A DNA stretch of 64,000 nucleotides from positions 3,720,001-3,784,000 of the forward strand of contig JAUCEF010000012.1 in NCBI GenBank assembly GCA_033558025.1. Reading direction: 5' to 3'. Position numbers and translations under genes: made by a program. This DNA is from Phytophthora sp. 'mugwort'. Its lineage: Eukaryota > Oomycota > Peronosporomycetes > Peronosporales > Peronosporaceae. Shown piece after piece: positions 21,792-32,322 of the stretch. Below the pieces are notes generated by a model that did no database searches, was not told where the DNA came from, and saw nothing but the letters and a program-made list of their open reading frames with translations. Position 1 is the stretch's first letter. Every line of letters begins with the position of its first letter.

Positions 21792-23261
21792 TCACGCGCG
21801 CACGCAGCGCGAATCTGTCACAGGCGAACTCATCGTCGTGACGTGAGCGATCTCATAGTCTGGCCTGCGCGATAACGCATTGGCCAAGACGTTCTGCCTG
21901 TCAGGCTTGTACTTCACCTCCAAGTTGTACTCAGCAAGAAGGAGAGCCAACGGGCCATCTCTGCGTAGAGACGCATGATCAATGTAGATCACAAACAGCT
22001 TGGAGCCGAGCAGGTCAACCATGAATTTGACGAGCGCATACTTCATCGCAAGTAGCTCTTTGTCATGAACTGGATAGTAATTCTCAGCAGCCTTAAGCTG
22101 GCGAGACTCAAAAACACGATCACTCGTTCACGCCCTTCAGCGTCTGCTTTGCAACAAAGCACTGCCGATGGCAAAGTCCGACACGTCACAGACGACACTG
22201 AAAGGACGATCGGGGTCTGGCAGGGCCAGGATCGGGGGCTATAGGAGCCTCTCTTTAATGGCTTCAAAAGCCGCTTGGTGTCCAGTGTCCCAACACTAGT
22301 CCACATCTTTCATAAGGAGATTAGACAGTGGCCTTGCCACCTCAGCATAGTTCTTGCTGTAATTGTGCAAGTAATTGGCCAGGCCAAGCCACTTCCGTAA
22401 GTCTTCCTGGTTCTTTGGAACCGGATATTCTACAATGACCTTGACCTTAGCGGGATCTGCTCGAAGGCCTCGCTTCCCAACGAAGTATCCCAGAAAAGGG
22501 ATCTTTTCAGCGCCGAAGACACATTTGGCAATGTTGTCATATAACTTGTGTGTGCGCATGCACTCGAGCACCGCTTGCAGGTGCTCAATGTGGTTCTCCA
22601 CATCAGTCATTCCGTGCTCCGCACCACTGTGGCCGAATATATCGTCGAAGTATGTCTGAGCATACACCCTGTAGGGCCTGAACAGTTGCGTCACAAGACG
22701 ATTGAACGTCGCAGGCGCGTCGGCAGCCCTTGGGGTACTATTAGCCACTCCCAGAGCATACCCCTCGAAGTGCTGACCGCCGTAAGTGGAATTTCGCTTG
22801 CTCGCATCAGCAATTGATAATATTTATCGACCAGTCGAGGGCACTGTACACCGTACATCCCGTCATGTTGTTCTGGAGAATGTCCTTTCTAGGAATAGAG
22901 GTTTGCGCCGGAATCATGGCCGCGTTGAGCTTATTAAAAGCATGAACGATTCGCCACTTGCCATTCTGACACAGAGCGGAGACGTTGGATGCGGAGACTT
23001 GCTCTCTCGCACCGTACCTGCCTCGTGCTTATCACGGAAGAACGCGTCAATGACTTTACACTGTTCTCGTGGCAAAGGCCACTGCTTTGCCACGCAGTAT
23101 TTGGTTCCAGGAACCAGGTCAATCTCATCAATCTCATGACGTAACCTCGACCCGGAAGTAGCCTCGTGGGAGGTTCTTTTGAGACCACGTCTTGATATTC
23201 CTTCACTAAAGGGTAGTACGGATCCGAGGGTCCTTGAAGATCGATGATCCTGCCCGCGCAT
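21792..23261 (-). pseudogene. Gypsy 1 reverse transcriptase and RNase H
   Basis: Minus strand. It starts with KEYQDVVSKEPPTRL and DLVPGTKYCVAKQWPLPREQ (23,261-22,914, two frames). The palm carries PATFNRLVTQLFRPYRVYAQTYFDDIF (22,748-22,600), with YFDD as the catalytic box, then KCVFGAEKIPFLGYFVGKRGL and DLRKWLGLANYLH. The RNase H region at 22,306-21,792 shows YIDHASLRRDG and KPDRQNVLANALSRRPDYE. Frame changes occur near 23,200, 22,900-22,750, 22,300 and 22,045. Confidence 0.85.
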
Positions 23262-23436
23262 TCAGCGCCTTGCTGGTGTCCTCAAGGACTGCTTTATCCA
23301 GAAGCGACGAGGCGTTTAACTCCTCTTCAGGTCGTAAAAAGATCAGTTCGGCCAACTCGCCGGCCTTCAAGGCGTCGCCGAACTCGGCCATGGACATCTC
23401 GTCCAGCTCCAACAGAGCGTCCGCAGTGGGCATAGT

Positions 23437-24054
23437 CTAGAAAGTGATGTCGCCATCGACTTTCCCTGTCACTCCATTAACGAGTGTATATAGCTGCTGG
23501 CTATCACCAAGAGTATCTTCACTCTTCATGCTAGACGCATCAGACGCTCTGCGTCTCATACCTGACGCTTGGCGTCGTAGCCTTCTCCCAGCTGAGACTC
23601 TTTGCCTCAGAGACGTCCTAATAGTCACACCAGCTGCATCTCCAGGTGCTTGCACTGTGTGCGTTTCACCCGACTGGTATGTCTTGATTGACAACCGTCG
23701 CAGAGCTGCGATGCTCGCAATCTCCACCCCGTGTATTACGTGCCACATCACCTCCATCAGTGGGCCCTCGGCCTTAATGGCCCGGCCCACGGCCGACCAC
23801 ACCACGCATGGCGTGTAGCGACAACTCGTCGTCGTCGTGATGTCAATGTCGTGACCAATGTCACCATGACGTCGGTCACCCAGCGGATTGCCTGCCGCTC
23901 CACTTGCATCCTGAGGCCCGCGGCCTTGATGCCCCGGCATATTGCTAGCCACGCCACGCATGGCGTGAAACGACACACCGCCATCGGGACGAGTATCATT
24001 GTCGTGATACATGTCACCTGTGCCACCCAGCGGGTTACCTGCCGCTCCAGTCAC
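23437..24054 (-). repeat. Tandem-repeat spacer between protease and RT of Gypsy 1
   Basis: Open on the minus strand. Two copies of a unit of about 150 bp contain GAAGNPLG and a later block that shares CACGCATGGCGTG at 23,803-23,815 and 23,955-23,967 (152 bp apart). In the protein this gives repeats of about 50 residues. The role is unknown; the second Gypsy has a different tandem repeat at the same place. Confidence 0.7.
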
Positions 24055-24093
24055 AGCCCACGATCACTGTCGGGACTTTCGTCCTCGACAGAT

Positions 24094-24863
24094 TCAGTGC
24101 ATACAAGTTCGGATACTCCGATGTCCAGTACTTGTAGACACTGAAGGTGTCGAAGACGAAAGACTGACCGACTCGGTCCAGTGCCCCCGCCAAAAACGCT
24201 TTTGCTTCCTAGTAGAAGTGGGTTCATGACTCACCAAAGCTCCACCAGGAGTAAAGTGCGTTGCGCCCAAGGTCTTCGACCTCCAATCAATCCATGGATC
24301 ATGACGTTCCAGCCATGCCATGCCTAGGATGAGGTCGTTCCTCGAATCCAGGTCCTGGACCAGGCAGCGTTCCACGCTATCGTAATCGAGAAACTTCACG
24401 CCCAGGTTCACAGGAACCTTGGCACCGTGACAGGGGTCCCCGCCGCTAGGCGAAAAGTGATGATGTCACTCCTGAGCTCCCTGAGCGCCTCAGTGTACTG
24501 CTGACTTCCTTCCATCATGGAGCGTCGAGCATAGTTGCCCGACGCTCCGGAATCGATCAAGATGATCCATGGCTTCTCAAAGCCCTTTACTGTCGCTTCA
24601 ACGACGAGCAAGCCCGGCTTGCATACACGTTCCGTGCTAGAGAGTACGGCTCTCTCCGGGGCTGGGCCCTGTTGCCCTCCACCTCCATGAGGCTCAACAG
24701 AACTCAGTTCTTCCCAGCAAGGCGCCCCGCGCCTACTGACGCGTTTACCCGCGACGAGCCGATGGCTTGGCTTGATGCAGAGCGAAGGCTCGTAGGAGCT
24801 TGACGCGACCTGCGTGACGGGCAGGTTGCCCTCAAATGGGTGGTGCTTCGGCAGATGAAGCAT
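24094..24863 (-). pseudogene. Gypsy 1 aspartic protease
   Basis: Minus strand, with WIILIDSGASGNYARRSM (24,574-24,521; catalytic Asp in DSGAS). In a second frame from 24,411 come DYDSVERCLVQDLDSRNDLILGMAWLERHDPWIDW, the ILGMxWL block typical of Gypsy proteases. The frame breaks near 24,410. It would process the Gag-Pol polyprotein. Confidence 0.85.
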
Positions 24864-25002
24864 CGACGAACACCCATACGCTACTCGGCAGCATGAAGCT
24901 CAGCTTCCTCATCTTCAGCGTAGCTGAGGTCTATAGGGACCGATCCGTCGGACGGAATGCGTTGGCAACGTCCCAGCCAAGTCGAGACGACTTGAAGTTG
25001 AA

Positions 25003-25736
25003 CTAGGCGTTCAACGCCACTCTCACGGCCTCTTCAAAAGAGGAAGGGTGAGTGCGGAAGACTTCCGTCCTGGTCACGCCAGTGCGGAGGCCCCCCATAT
25101 AGACTGTCACAGTCACTTTCTCTGGCAGAGGATCGGCCGCCTTGCCGGCGATCAGAGTTCGCAACTCCCGGACGAAGTCCACCATGTCTTTCTTACCCTG
25201 ACGGGTACTCAGAAAGCGTGACCTCACGCGGTACGCCTGATTAGGCAAAGCAAACATTTGCGAAAGCAGGAGTTTCAGCTCTTCCCAGCTCGGAAGGGCG
25301 TGCCCACCGACGTGCCGCACGTGAGTGCCCATTCTCGTGCTCGACCACCGAGCTTCGAGATCGCTAGCGCCACGCGCTGTTGCTCAGTACGGAGCATGGC
25401 CGACCTCATCGCCATTTCGTTCTCAGGGATCCACAACATGAGGTTCTCCCCCTCCTTTCCTTCGAAAGTCTTGACGCTCACGATGAGTAGTTTAGGCCGG
25501 GAGGCCCCATCCTGCGATGTCGTTGACGTCGGTGCAGGCGCCGACATCCTCTGCTGGAGCTGCTCCAATAGAGCATTCTCGTAACTTGAGAACGCCTCCA
25601 GACGCGCGTTCATCGCGTCCGGTCCTTGCGAAGCAAGATTCGTTAAGCCCTCAAGGCCAAGCAAAGACATAAGCTTTTTCAGCGCGTCTTGCTGGCTCTG
25701 GGACAGGTTACAAAGCGCTGTCTGATCTATCCTCAC
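25003..25736 (-). pseudogene. Gypsy 1 Gag
   Basis: Minus strand from 25,736. The N-terminus is helical ([18 protein letters not shown], then a coiled-coil-like [13 protein letters not shown]). The Retrotrans_gag core has [31 protein letters not shown], then after a frameshift near 25,320 [34 protein letters not shown] and VTVTVYMGGLRTGVTRTEVF. A stop follows at 25,003; I see no zinc knuckle. Confidence 0.8.
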
Positions 25737-25769
25737 AGAGGAATAGTCCTAAGACTCAGGTGCGGGATT

Positions 25770-25786
25770 GACTACAAGTGCTACCA
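25770..25786 (-). other. Primer-binding site of Gypsy 1
   Basis: On the minus strand the sequence TGGTAGCACTTGTAGTC begins 2 bp inside the 5' LTR. It starts with TGG, complementary to a tRNA CCA end. The same site with one change lies next to another LTR at 41,250-41,266. Confidence 0.7.
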
Positions 25787-25788
25787 GA

Positions 25789-26189
25789 TGCAGCGGGGCT
25801 ACGTAGAGTAGTGCGTCAGAGGAAGACGTATGACTCCCCGAGTCTTAGCTGTGGTTATCCTAAACCCCTAAGGTGCCTCTGCAGACGCTTAAATCACTCT
25901 AGTTATACCACTAGAGACTCAAAGAGTCAGTATTCCTAAACCTAGGGAAATACTCTCTTTAATGCTAAAACTGAACTATCATTTGTTTGTTTATGTGCGG
26001 CAAAGCCGCCTGTAGTGTAGATGTATGACTCTAACTATCTACCATAGTTAAACCTATTCAAATGCATATCGAGTGGCCCTGTGGCCACGTACTGAAATCC
26101 CGTTAACACAAGTGGTACCACGTACGACTTAGTGCAAGATGACACATAGCACGGCTACACCCGTGTTACCTTCGTGTAACCCCGTTACA
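25789..26189 (-). repeat. 5' LTR of Gypsy 1
   Basis: 401 bp, beginning TGTAACGGGG on the minus strand and ending ...GCTGCA, with TG/CA ends. Pairs with 18,271-18,657. Confidence 0.9.
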
Positions 26190-26680
26190 GACCCGGTGCA
26201 GCAGGATGTGGGAGTGTACCAAGGCTGTCCGCTCAGCCCCCCACCTGTTCATCACCCCGCTGGTCCCGCTGCTCCGCGGACAACCTCAAGACCTTTAGCC
26301 ACAGGGCTGCCAGCGTCCACAATTGCCACGGCGTTGTCGCTAAATTTCTGGAGTGGACGGGGCTACGCGCGAATCCCAGCAAGTGCGCCTGGCGGTTGCG
26401 CGCAATGCCTGCGGACACGCCGCCCAAGTGGATAAGCTGCAGCTCCAGCTCCACGACGACGCCATCGCCCCGGTCAAGCTCCACGACAGCTACCGATACC
26501 TGGGGTGGACGATGGCTTCGACCACGTGCGGCACCACCTCCAGCTTGAGCCCAAGATCCAACCCAATATCAAGCGGGATGCGGTGGCTCTGATGCAGTCG
26601 GGACTGGCGGCGCGATAGGTGGTGAAGGCGCTCAAGACATGCGTGTACCCAAAGGTGGAGTTCGCGTGTGGCCAAGGTAT
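26190..26680 (+). pseudogene. LINE-A RT fragment
   Basis: Begins directly after the Gypsy LTR with DPVQQDVGVYQGCPLSP, then in other frames NLKTFSHRAASVHNCHGVVAKFLEWTGL and LHDSYRYLGW. It ends near 26,680 at the equivalent of VKALKTCVYPKVEFA. Truncated at both ends and frameshifted. Confidence 0.65.
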
Positions 26681-26689
26681 TAGATACAA

Positions 26690-27560
26690 TAACAACAAAG
26701 GTGTGGTTTCTAACAATACACAATAAATTTTAATCAAAAATATTTGTTTTTCATGAAAAATATAAAAATAAAATTTATGTATCATAAAAAAGTAAATCTG
26801 AATTTTCGCTAATTAATCCAAATTTCAAAACCAAAGTGCACTATCAAATTAGCTTGAACATTTTAGGTTATATAGTAGATTTATGCTTTACATCGACCGG
26901 ATGTATGCCGTAGGTAGCTGTCAGTTCAGCCGCTCGAGTCGCGTTTAAGCAGCCCCAGCTGCTTGGTGTAGACCTTGTGGTCACCGCACCAAGCGATTCG
27001 TACACGATCACCGAGAGGCGCACATCCCACCCTCGGCACTCAAAGTGACGCTTGATGCAGCTGTACTTGTCCCGCTTGTGCTCAGAGAGATGCACGCTCT
27101 CGCGGAGCGGATGGGATCGTAGCTGGCCTACTCCTCGAACGCCACAGCCAGGTCCACCACCTCTACCGCACACTTGGTGTTTTTGTACACCTTCAGGTCT
27201 GGATGTAGCGCAGGGCAGCCAGCGACGGCACAGTCTGGTTGACACGCAGCTCGAAGCGATCTTGGCGGTCGCCCGACGACGCGAGGAACGCGTGCTTGAT
27301 GGTATTGAGCGCGTCGTGGTGATGACTGTAGACGGCGTCCACGCTGCCCGGACAGTGGTTCAGTACGTTCGCCGGTGCCTCCGAACACGAGTATTCTGGA
27401 TGTCTGCACTTGTCGTGCACTCGGAGACTACGGTGCTTCAGGACACTGAAGGTGTCCATCTAGTTCAAGCTGTCGGCCACAGCGAACCGGTAGTCGGTCT
27501 CCCACTAGCCGCGTGGCCTGTTGACGAAACCGCTACCGGTGCCTCCGTTGGAGCGCTGCT
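26690..27560 (-). pseudogene. LINE-B 3' end with AT-rich tail
   Basis: Minus strand from about 27,560: GSGFVNRPRG, stop, ETDYRFAVADSLN, then DTFSVLKHRSLRVHDKCRHPEYSCSE and NVLNHCPGSVDAVYSHHHDAL (zinc knuckle), ELRVNQTVPSL, and the nuclease core HPDLKVYKNTKCAVEVVDLAVAFEE (27,210-27,128). The tail CIKRHFECRGWDVRLSVIVYESL is at 27,060-26,990. An AT-rich segment with long A/T runs follows to 26,690, probably the 3' UTR. It is wedged between two + strand LINE-A pieces, as if inserted into one of them. Confidence 0.7.
26718..27177 (-). repeat. LINE-B 3' segment, repeated at 12,822-13,285
   Basis: See the partner entry. The two copies differ by a few substitutions and short indels. Confidence 0.85.
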
Positions 27561-29550
27561 TCCGCGCGTCCCCGCCTTGTGGAAGGTGGATATTATGCGT
27601 CTCATTCACAAGAAGGAGGACCCGATGTAGCCGCCCAAATGGATGCCTATCTGCATACATCCCACGATCTACAAGCTCTTCAGCAGGCGGTTGGCACGTC
27701 GGTTGTCGCGTTGGCTGGAGAAGAACAACTTGCTTCCCCTATCGCAGAAATGATTCGGGACCACAAAGTTGTGTTGTGGCAATCCATGCTCTTAGACCAG
27801 ACCCGCCGACGCCACCGTAGGTTGTACCAAGTGTGGTACGACCTTCCGAACGCCTTCGGCTCGCTATCCCAATACATGATGTGGCGGGTGCTCCGCGACC
27901 TCAGTGTCAACATTGGATTCATCTCGCGCTGCCAGGACATCTAGCGCGACTCGACTTCGGGGTGATGAACGCCGCCGGAGGAGCGACGGATCCAGTGCGA
28001 CAGGTGGTGGTGCTTTGTCAAGGTTGTCCGTTGGCCGGGGTGTATAACCTTGCCCACGGTATACGCCGACCACGTGAAGATCTTCAGCGGCAGTGGCGCC
28101 GGCATCTGGAAGTGCCACGGCGTTGTCGTTTGCTCCTTCAAGCGGGCCGGGCTGCGCGCAAACCAAGCAAAATGGGCCAGCCTGGAACTGACAACGATCG
28201 CGCGCGGCAACCCGACCCGCGGCGAGAGCGTGCGCCTGGAGCTCCATGGCGACGCCATCGCCCCGGTCAAGGTACACTGCAGCTATCGGTTCCTGGGGGT
28301 GGGTGATGGCTTCGACAAAGTGCAGCACCGCCTCCGGCTTAAACCCAAAATCCTACAGATCAAGCGAGAGCAGTTGCGCTGATGCATTCGGGACTAGCGG
28401 CGTGACAGGTGGTGAGGGCGCTCAAGACAGCGCGTACTCCACCTTTGGAGTACGCGCTCCCACACCTGCGACCGCTCCAGTCCTAGCTCCAGGGTATCGA
28501 CAGCGCCGTGGTCTGTGACTGCGTCATCTGCTGCGCCTATCCCAGTCCGCCACAACCGAGTTCTTCTTCTCCACGGCGATATCAGGTGGTGGAATGAACC
28601 TGCAGCCACTGCTGAAGATGCACCGAGCGCTGGCTGCGCTAAATTCGTGATTTAAAGGTGGTAATATCGTGGATACTGATGATGTTGTCAAGACGCTTAC
28701 GACTACGCATCCAATTACGTTTCGAGCCGTTCCGAAATAGCCAAGTGTCTTGACGATGCTTCTTTTTAGCGGGCGCCGTCTGTCCTACTGGGCTCAGTAC
28801 GTTTCCGACGACAAGACGTTTTGGTGGCCATGTCAATTAATATCTCGATACCTAGTAACTCGTTTTGCTAAGCGCCCTCACAGATCTGAAATCGTATCGG
28901 TTATTTGGTTCAAGAAGCAACGGTTTGATGTCATTTGGATTAAGGCCACTCTGGAGCCATTGAACACATGGACTGATCAAGAAGTGGTTGATAATGTGAG
29001 TTTGCACTGAACGAAGAACTCTTGCTGCGTAACGCCTATGCTCAAGCCTAGGTGTTTGAATAAAAAGTCGCATACGAGCGGAGTAGCAAATAGTTAAATT
29101 AATACGTGTGCGTCGTCCAACATCTGCTGCTCTATCTACACATATGTTGGATCAAGAGTTTCTAGCATAAAATTCGTCAAATATGTATTGACCTTCTTTT
29201 GGTTAGCAGTCTCATCATATGATTCGGGCTGTATAATGAAGCATCTTGTCTATCTGAAGTCCCGTGGTCTTAGCTTCATATTCAGCCACACGTTTCTGTT
29301 GTATGCCACGCACAATCTCATCAAGCCTATCCTTAACTTCACTATCTTGTTCTGTGTCATCTACCGTGTCGCACGTAGGCTTAGCTTCACGTCACCCAAT
29401 TCAAAACCATCACCATTGGCTGGGCAGTCCAGATATTAAATCGCAGATGGTGCACTCCAAGGACCCAGCGATCGTCGCAGTGGCAAAGGCACAGATGGGG
29501 GAAGGTTGCACGCAAGCAATACCACCTGCAAGAGGAACACTGGCGGGAGG
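27561..29550 (+). pseudogene. LINE-A RT fragment, second copy with the same insertion
   Basis: Starts with LLPRVPALWKVDIMRLIHKKEDPM, stop, then PKWMPICIHPTIYKLFSRRLARRLSRWLEKNNLLP. From 27,795 it matches 10,431-12,116 almost perfectly, including VWYDLPNAFGSLSQYMMWRVL, the YADH box (about 28,056) and the 810-bp unknown insertion (28,639-29,449). LINE sequence resumes at 29,450 (MVHSKDPAIVAV) and fades near 29,550. Confidence 0.75.
27795..29480 (+). repeat. Near-identical duplicate, copy 2
   Basis: Partner of 10,431-12,116, constant offset 17,364, about five substitutions by eye and no indels. Confidence 0.93.
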
Positions 29551-29639
29551 TGATATCGGCAGCGGGCGTTTCGAACGAAAAAGGTCGGAATTACCAAAAA
29601 TTGTAGTTAATCGATAGCCACCCATCTAACCCCGTGTTA

Positions 29640-31333
29640 ACAGCGGCAGACGGGCAGTCTTCCAAACACGACCAAGAACGCTGTGGAAGCAGCTTCAACC
29701 TTTCCTTCCGGTGCTTCCTCGCAAGGTGCTAGGCTCGGTGCTTCGTCGCAAGGCGCTAGGCAAGTGTACCCGCGGCAACCTCTCCAACTTCGCGCTTAGA
29801 CACGCGATTGTCTTCAAATGTCAACGGCAGCGAGGCCGTTTCGATACTGTTCATCCAAGATCACGTATCAAGCCATGCTCTCTTTCCAACACCGTCGCAG
29901 GCAGCAGCATTAGGTCGTTTGCCCCCGGGAGCATGTACATGTTTTTCAACAGAGCAAGCACCACCCGTTTACACACCCCAATATCTTCCGCGACTGCCAA
30001 CCCTGACCAATTTGTCAACACCATCGAGAGCAAGCTTCGGCCCAGAGCCTTCACCAGATATTTCTACGTAATGACCAGTTCATTAAGGGTCTGCCGGTGA
30101 CCCGAGACAGTCCGATTCGATTGGATCGCGTATACCGCTGCGCAGCTAGCATGGCGACGATGTCAACGGGCCTAAGAGGCCTGAACGTCAGGGGAGTCCT
30201 GGCTCACCTAAGGAGGACGGAGAGAAACGCTGTCTTCCGATCAAGAACTTCACTGCTCGATGAGGCGCCTGCCCGCGTCAAGGCTGCGAAGGCAGCAACA
30301 ACTCGGAAGTCAGCCGTCAGAGACGGGCTGATTCCCAGTCTCCACTTCGTGGAGAGTTCGGGATCATCAGTTACAAACTTGAGAGGGGCCTCGTTAGCTC
30401 TTCTTCCGGCGAGGAGGAAGAGGGCCAAGTGTACCGAGAGATATCTAACATTTCGACGGGCAGCAGTCGAAATACCAGGCTTCTCGTCAAAACGGACTAC
30501 GCACCCCGGCGACCCATTCATTACGGTCGAGGGGAGGCGGCAGAGCCCTTGCACGAGTACGAGTATGAGGCACATTTCCTATGGTCCGGCTCAGGACCTG
30601 GTGTGCAGCCTTCGGCTCTAACTCGAGCAGTTGAGGACTCCGCTCTCCGTCGTCCAGTCCTTGCGCTGAAGATTGCGCTTGGCGTCGGTGAGGGCGGGCG
30701 TGCAGCCGCCCAGACTGGGAGCGCTGGGTTCTTTGGGCCGGTCCATGACGATTAGAGTCGTCTGACAGACGACTTGCCGGCCCTTGAAGATTTGGTCGAC
30801 CGTCGGATTTCTGACATGGACGAGGCTTTCCGACGTCTGGATGTCCTTTAGCCATCCGTGACGGTGTCCAGAGGGAGATACGGCTCATTAGGGACCTCTT
30901 GCGGCATTTGCACTAGGCGGGAGCGACTCCTGCGTACTCTCAGTCCTACCGCTATGGCTCATACTCGTCGAATGCAGTCAGGGGTTCCTTCATCTAGAGT
31001 CCTTCCACGGTCTCGCAAGGGGCCTGGGATTCTGGTACTGGAATATCTCAGGCGGTGGAAACGCAGCCTCGTTTCCAGGAGCTGTCCTCGCTTCATCGCG
31101 CGGAGCCTGCGAGGCTGCCGGGCCCTGCGGATCATGGTACCGCTTCAGACGGCCACGTAGAACGTCGGGTCGGTCGTCATCGACTTAGGCAGATCGATGG
31201 TGTACGCCGCACCATGTCCGGCCAGGACCGCGATGGGTCTGAGGAAGCGGTGCTTCAACTTGTTGCTTCCTACCGAACTTACCATGGGTAGTGGTAGGTT
31301 CCTACCGTGCCTAGTAGAACTAGTTCACTCACA
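29640..31333 (+). pseudogene. Probable antisense-ORF segment of Gypsy 2
   Basis: The + strand has protein-like frames: KRPERQGSPGSPKEDGEKRC (about 30,166-30,225), GLVSSSSGEEEEGQVYREIS (30,387-30,446), YAPRRPIHYGRGEAAEPLHEYEYEAHF, then LEDLVDRRISDMDEAFRRLDVL (about 30,784-30,850), a likely coiled coil. Position and composition resemble the antisense ORF of Gypsy 1 (basic KRPxR patch, then a terminal coiled coil), and Gypsy 2 integrase lies on the far side of the piggyBac insert. I infer it is the 3' end of Gypsy 2. Stops and frame changes are frequent. No 3' LTR is seen. Confidence 0.35.
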
Positions 31334-31337
31334 TTAA
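31334..31337. repeat. TTAA target duplication, left
   Basis: TTAA directly precedes the inverted terminal CCCCTTATTTCCC. Matches TTAA at 35,412-35,415. Confidence 0.85.
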
Positions 31338-31528
31338 CCCCTTATTTCCCATATGTTGTACCGTAGAACATAAGAGGTGTATACCCTAAGTCATTTTTTT
31401 CGCAGCGTCTCTGGTATGTTGGAGGTAGAACATAAGCAATTGTTATACTTCGTGTTTGTATGTGTGTACTGTCAAATTTCACAGCATAGTGAAATCAAGA
31501 CAACTATTTGAGTGGAAAACAGCCAAAT

Positions 31529-32273
31529 GCACAGGTTTAGGTTTCGGCCGGGATGCAGTTCGGTTGAACGTGAGAAAGAGTGTCCTTTTCACCCACGGAC
31601 CGGTGGCTCCCAGCAGTCTTCATTCTTGAAAAGAGCGAGCCGAGAGCAAGATGGTAGGAAATACGGGGAAGCAACCGCGGCACAAGCTAACGGACCAAGG
31701 GTAGCAGCTGTGCAGGGTGGCGCGACTTAGCGAACAGACACGCGCGTCGGCTTCGACGAGTAGTGAGCGAGGTTGTGGACGCGGGTCCCGACGGGCAAGC
31801 ATCAAACGAAAAAAGCAGGAAGGGGGGCGCGATAAGGACCACGGCGGTCATGGCGATTCGGCGATCATCGGATGTAGTGCCAGGAGTGGAGGCGAAGGAG
31901 GCGATGGCAGTTGATGCGGTGGTGGCGAAAGAGGCATCGACGGGAGGAGAGACGACGCCTGTCGAGGCGGAGGACGAGACGGCAGCGGGCGAGACGGCTC
32001 AGTCGAGCCAGTAGCCGTCAAGCTGGCCGAGCCGGAAGCAGTCGAGGTGGCGGCATTCCTTGCCGAAATTGTGACGACAGCTGCGGCGGTGGAGGAGGTT
32101 GCTACGCCCGCGCGAGTGACCTCTGGCCAGAAGACCAGCATCACGCCAGACATACCCGCACCGGGTAAGCAACGGCGAACGGGTCGAGGTTCAAGGAAGC
32201 GTCGCCGGGGTGTGCTACAGGACAAAGGTGACGCTTCGGCCGCTTCCGAAGATGGGAAGCTTCCTCTGTGAGG
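31529..32273 (+). other. Coding-like leader of the piggyBac element
   Basis: Low-complexity + frames rich in Arg, Ser, Ala and Glu (for example VVPGVEAKEAMAVDAVVAKE at about 31,877-31,936 and KQRRTGRGSRKRRRG near 32,170). They end in stops before the acidic N-terminus at 32,323. They may be an upstream exon or a disordered N-terminal extension of the transposase. I cannot decide. Confidence 0.3.
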
Positions 32274-32322
32274 CAGCCCACTGAGCCGACCGCTGGCATG
32301 CGTTGTTGATGGGGACGCAAAC

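Larger units (their letters stand above)
18271..26189 (-). mobile_element. Gypsy LTR retrotransposon 1 (complete structure, coding decayed)
   Basis: About 7.9 kb on the minus strand. It has two direct LTRs (18,271-18,657 and 25,789-26,189), a primer-binding site just inside the right LTR, and a purine tract just inside the left LTR. Internal order on the minus strand: gag, aspartic protease, tandem-repeat spacer, reverse transcriptase, RNase H, integrase, a 3' segment with an antisense ORF, LTR. Frameshifts and stops occur in most domains, and the LTRs differ by indels and many substitutions, so it is old. No clear target duplication remains (left flank ...GCCTC, right flank GACCC...), which fits later recombination. 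The left flank is minus LINE-B, the right flank plus LINE-A. Confidence 0.88.

Noticed and set aside
23437..24054. A separate gene between the Gypsy 1 protease and RT
   Set aside because: It is in the same strand and order as the polyprotein and consists of tandem repeats; best read as spacer.
18271..26189. Target duplication of Gypsy 1
   Set aside because: The flanking 5-mers do not match; I did not force one.
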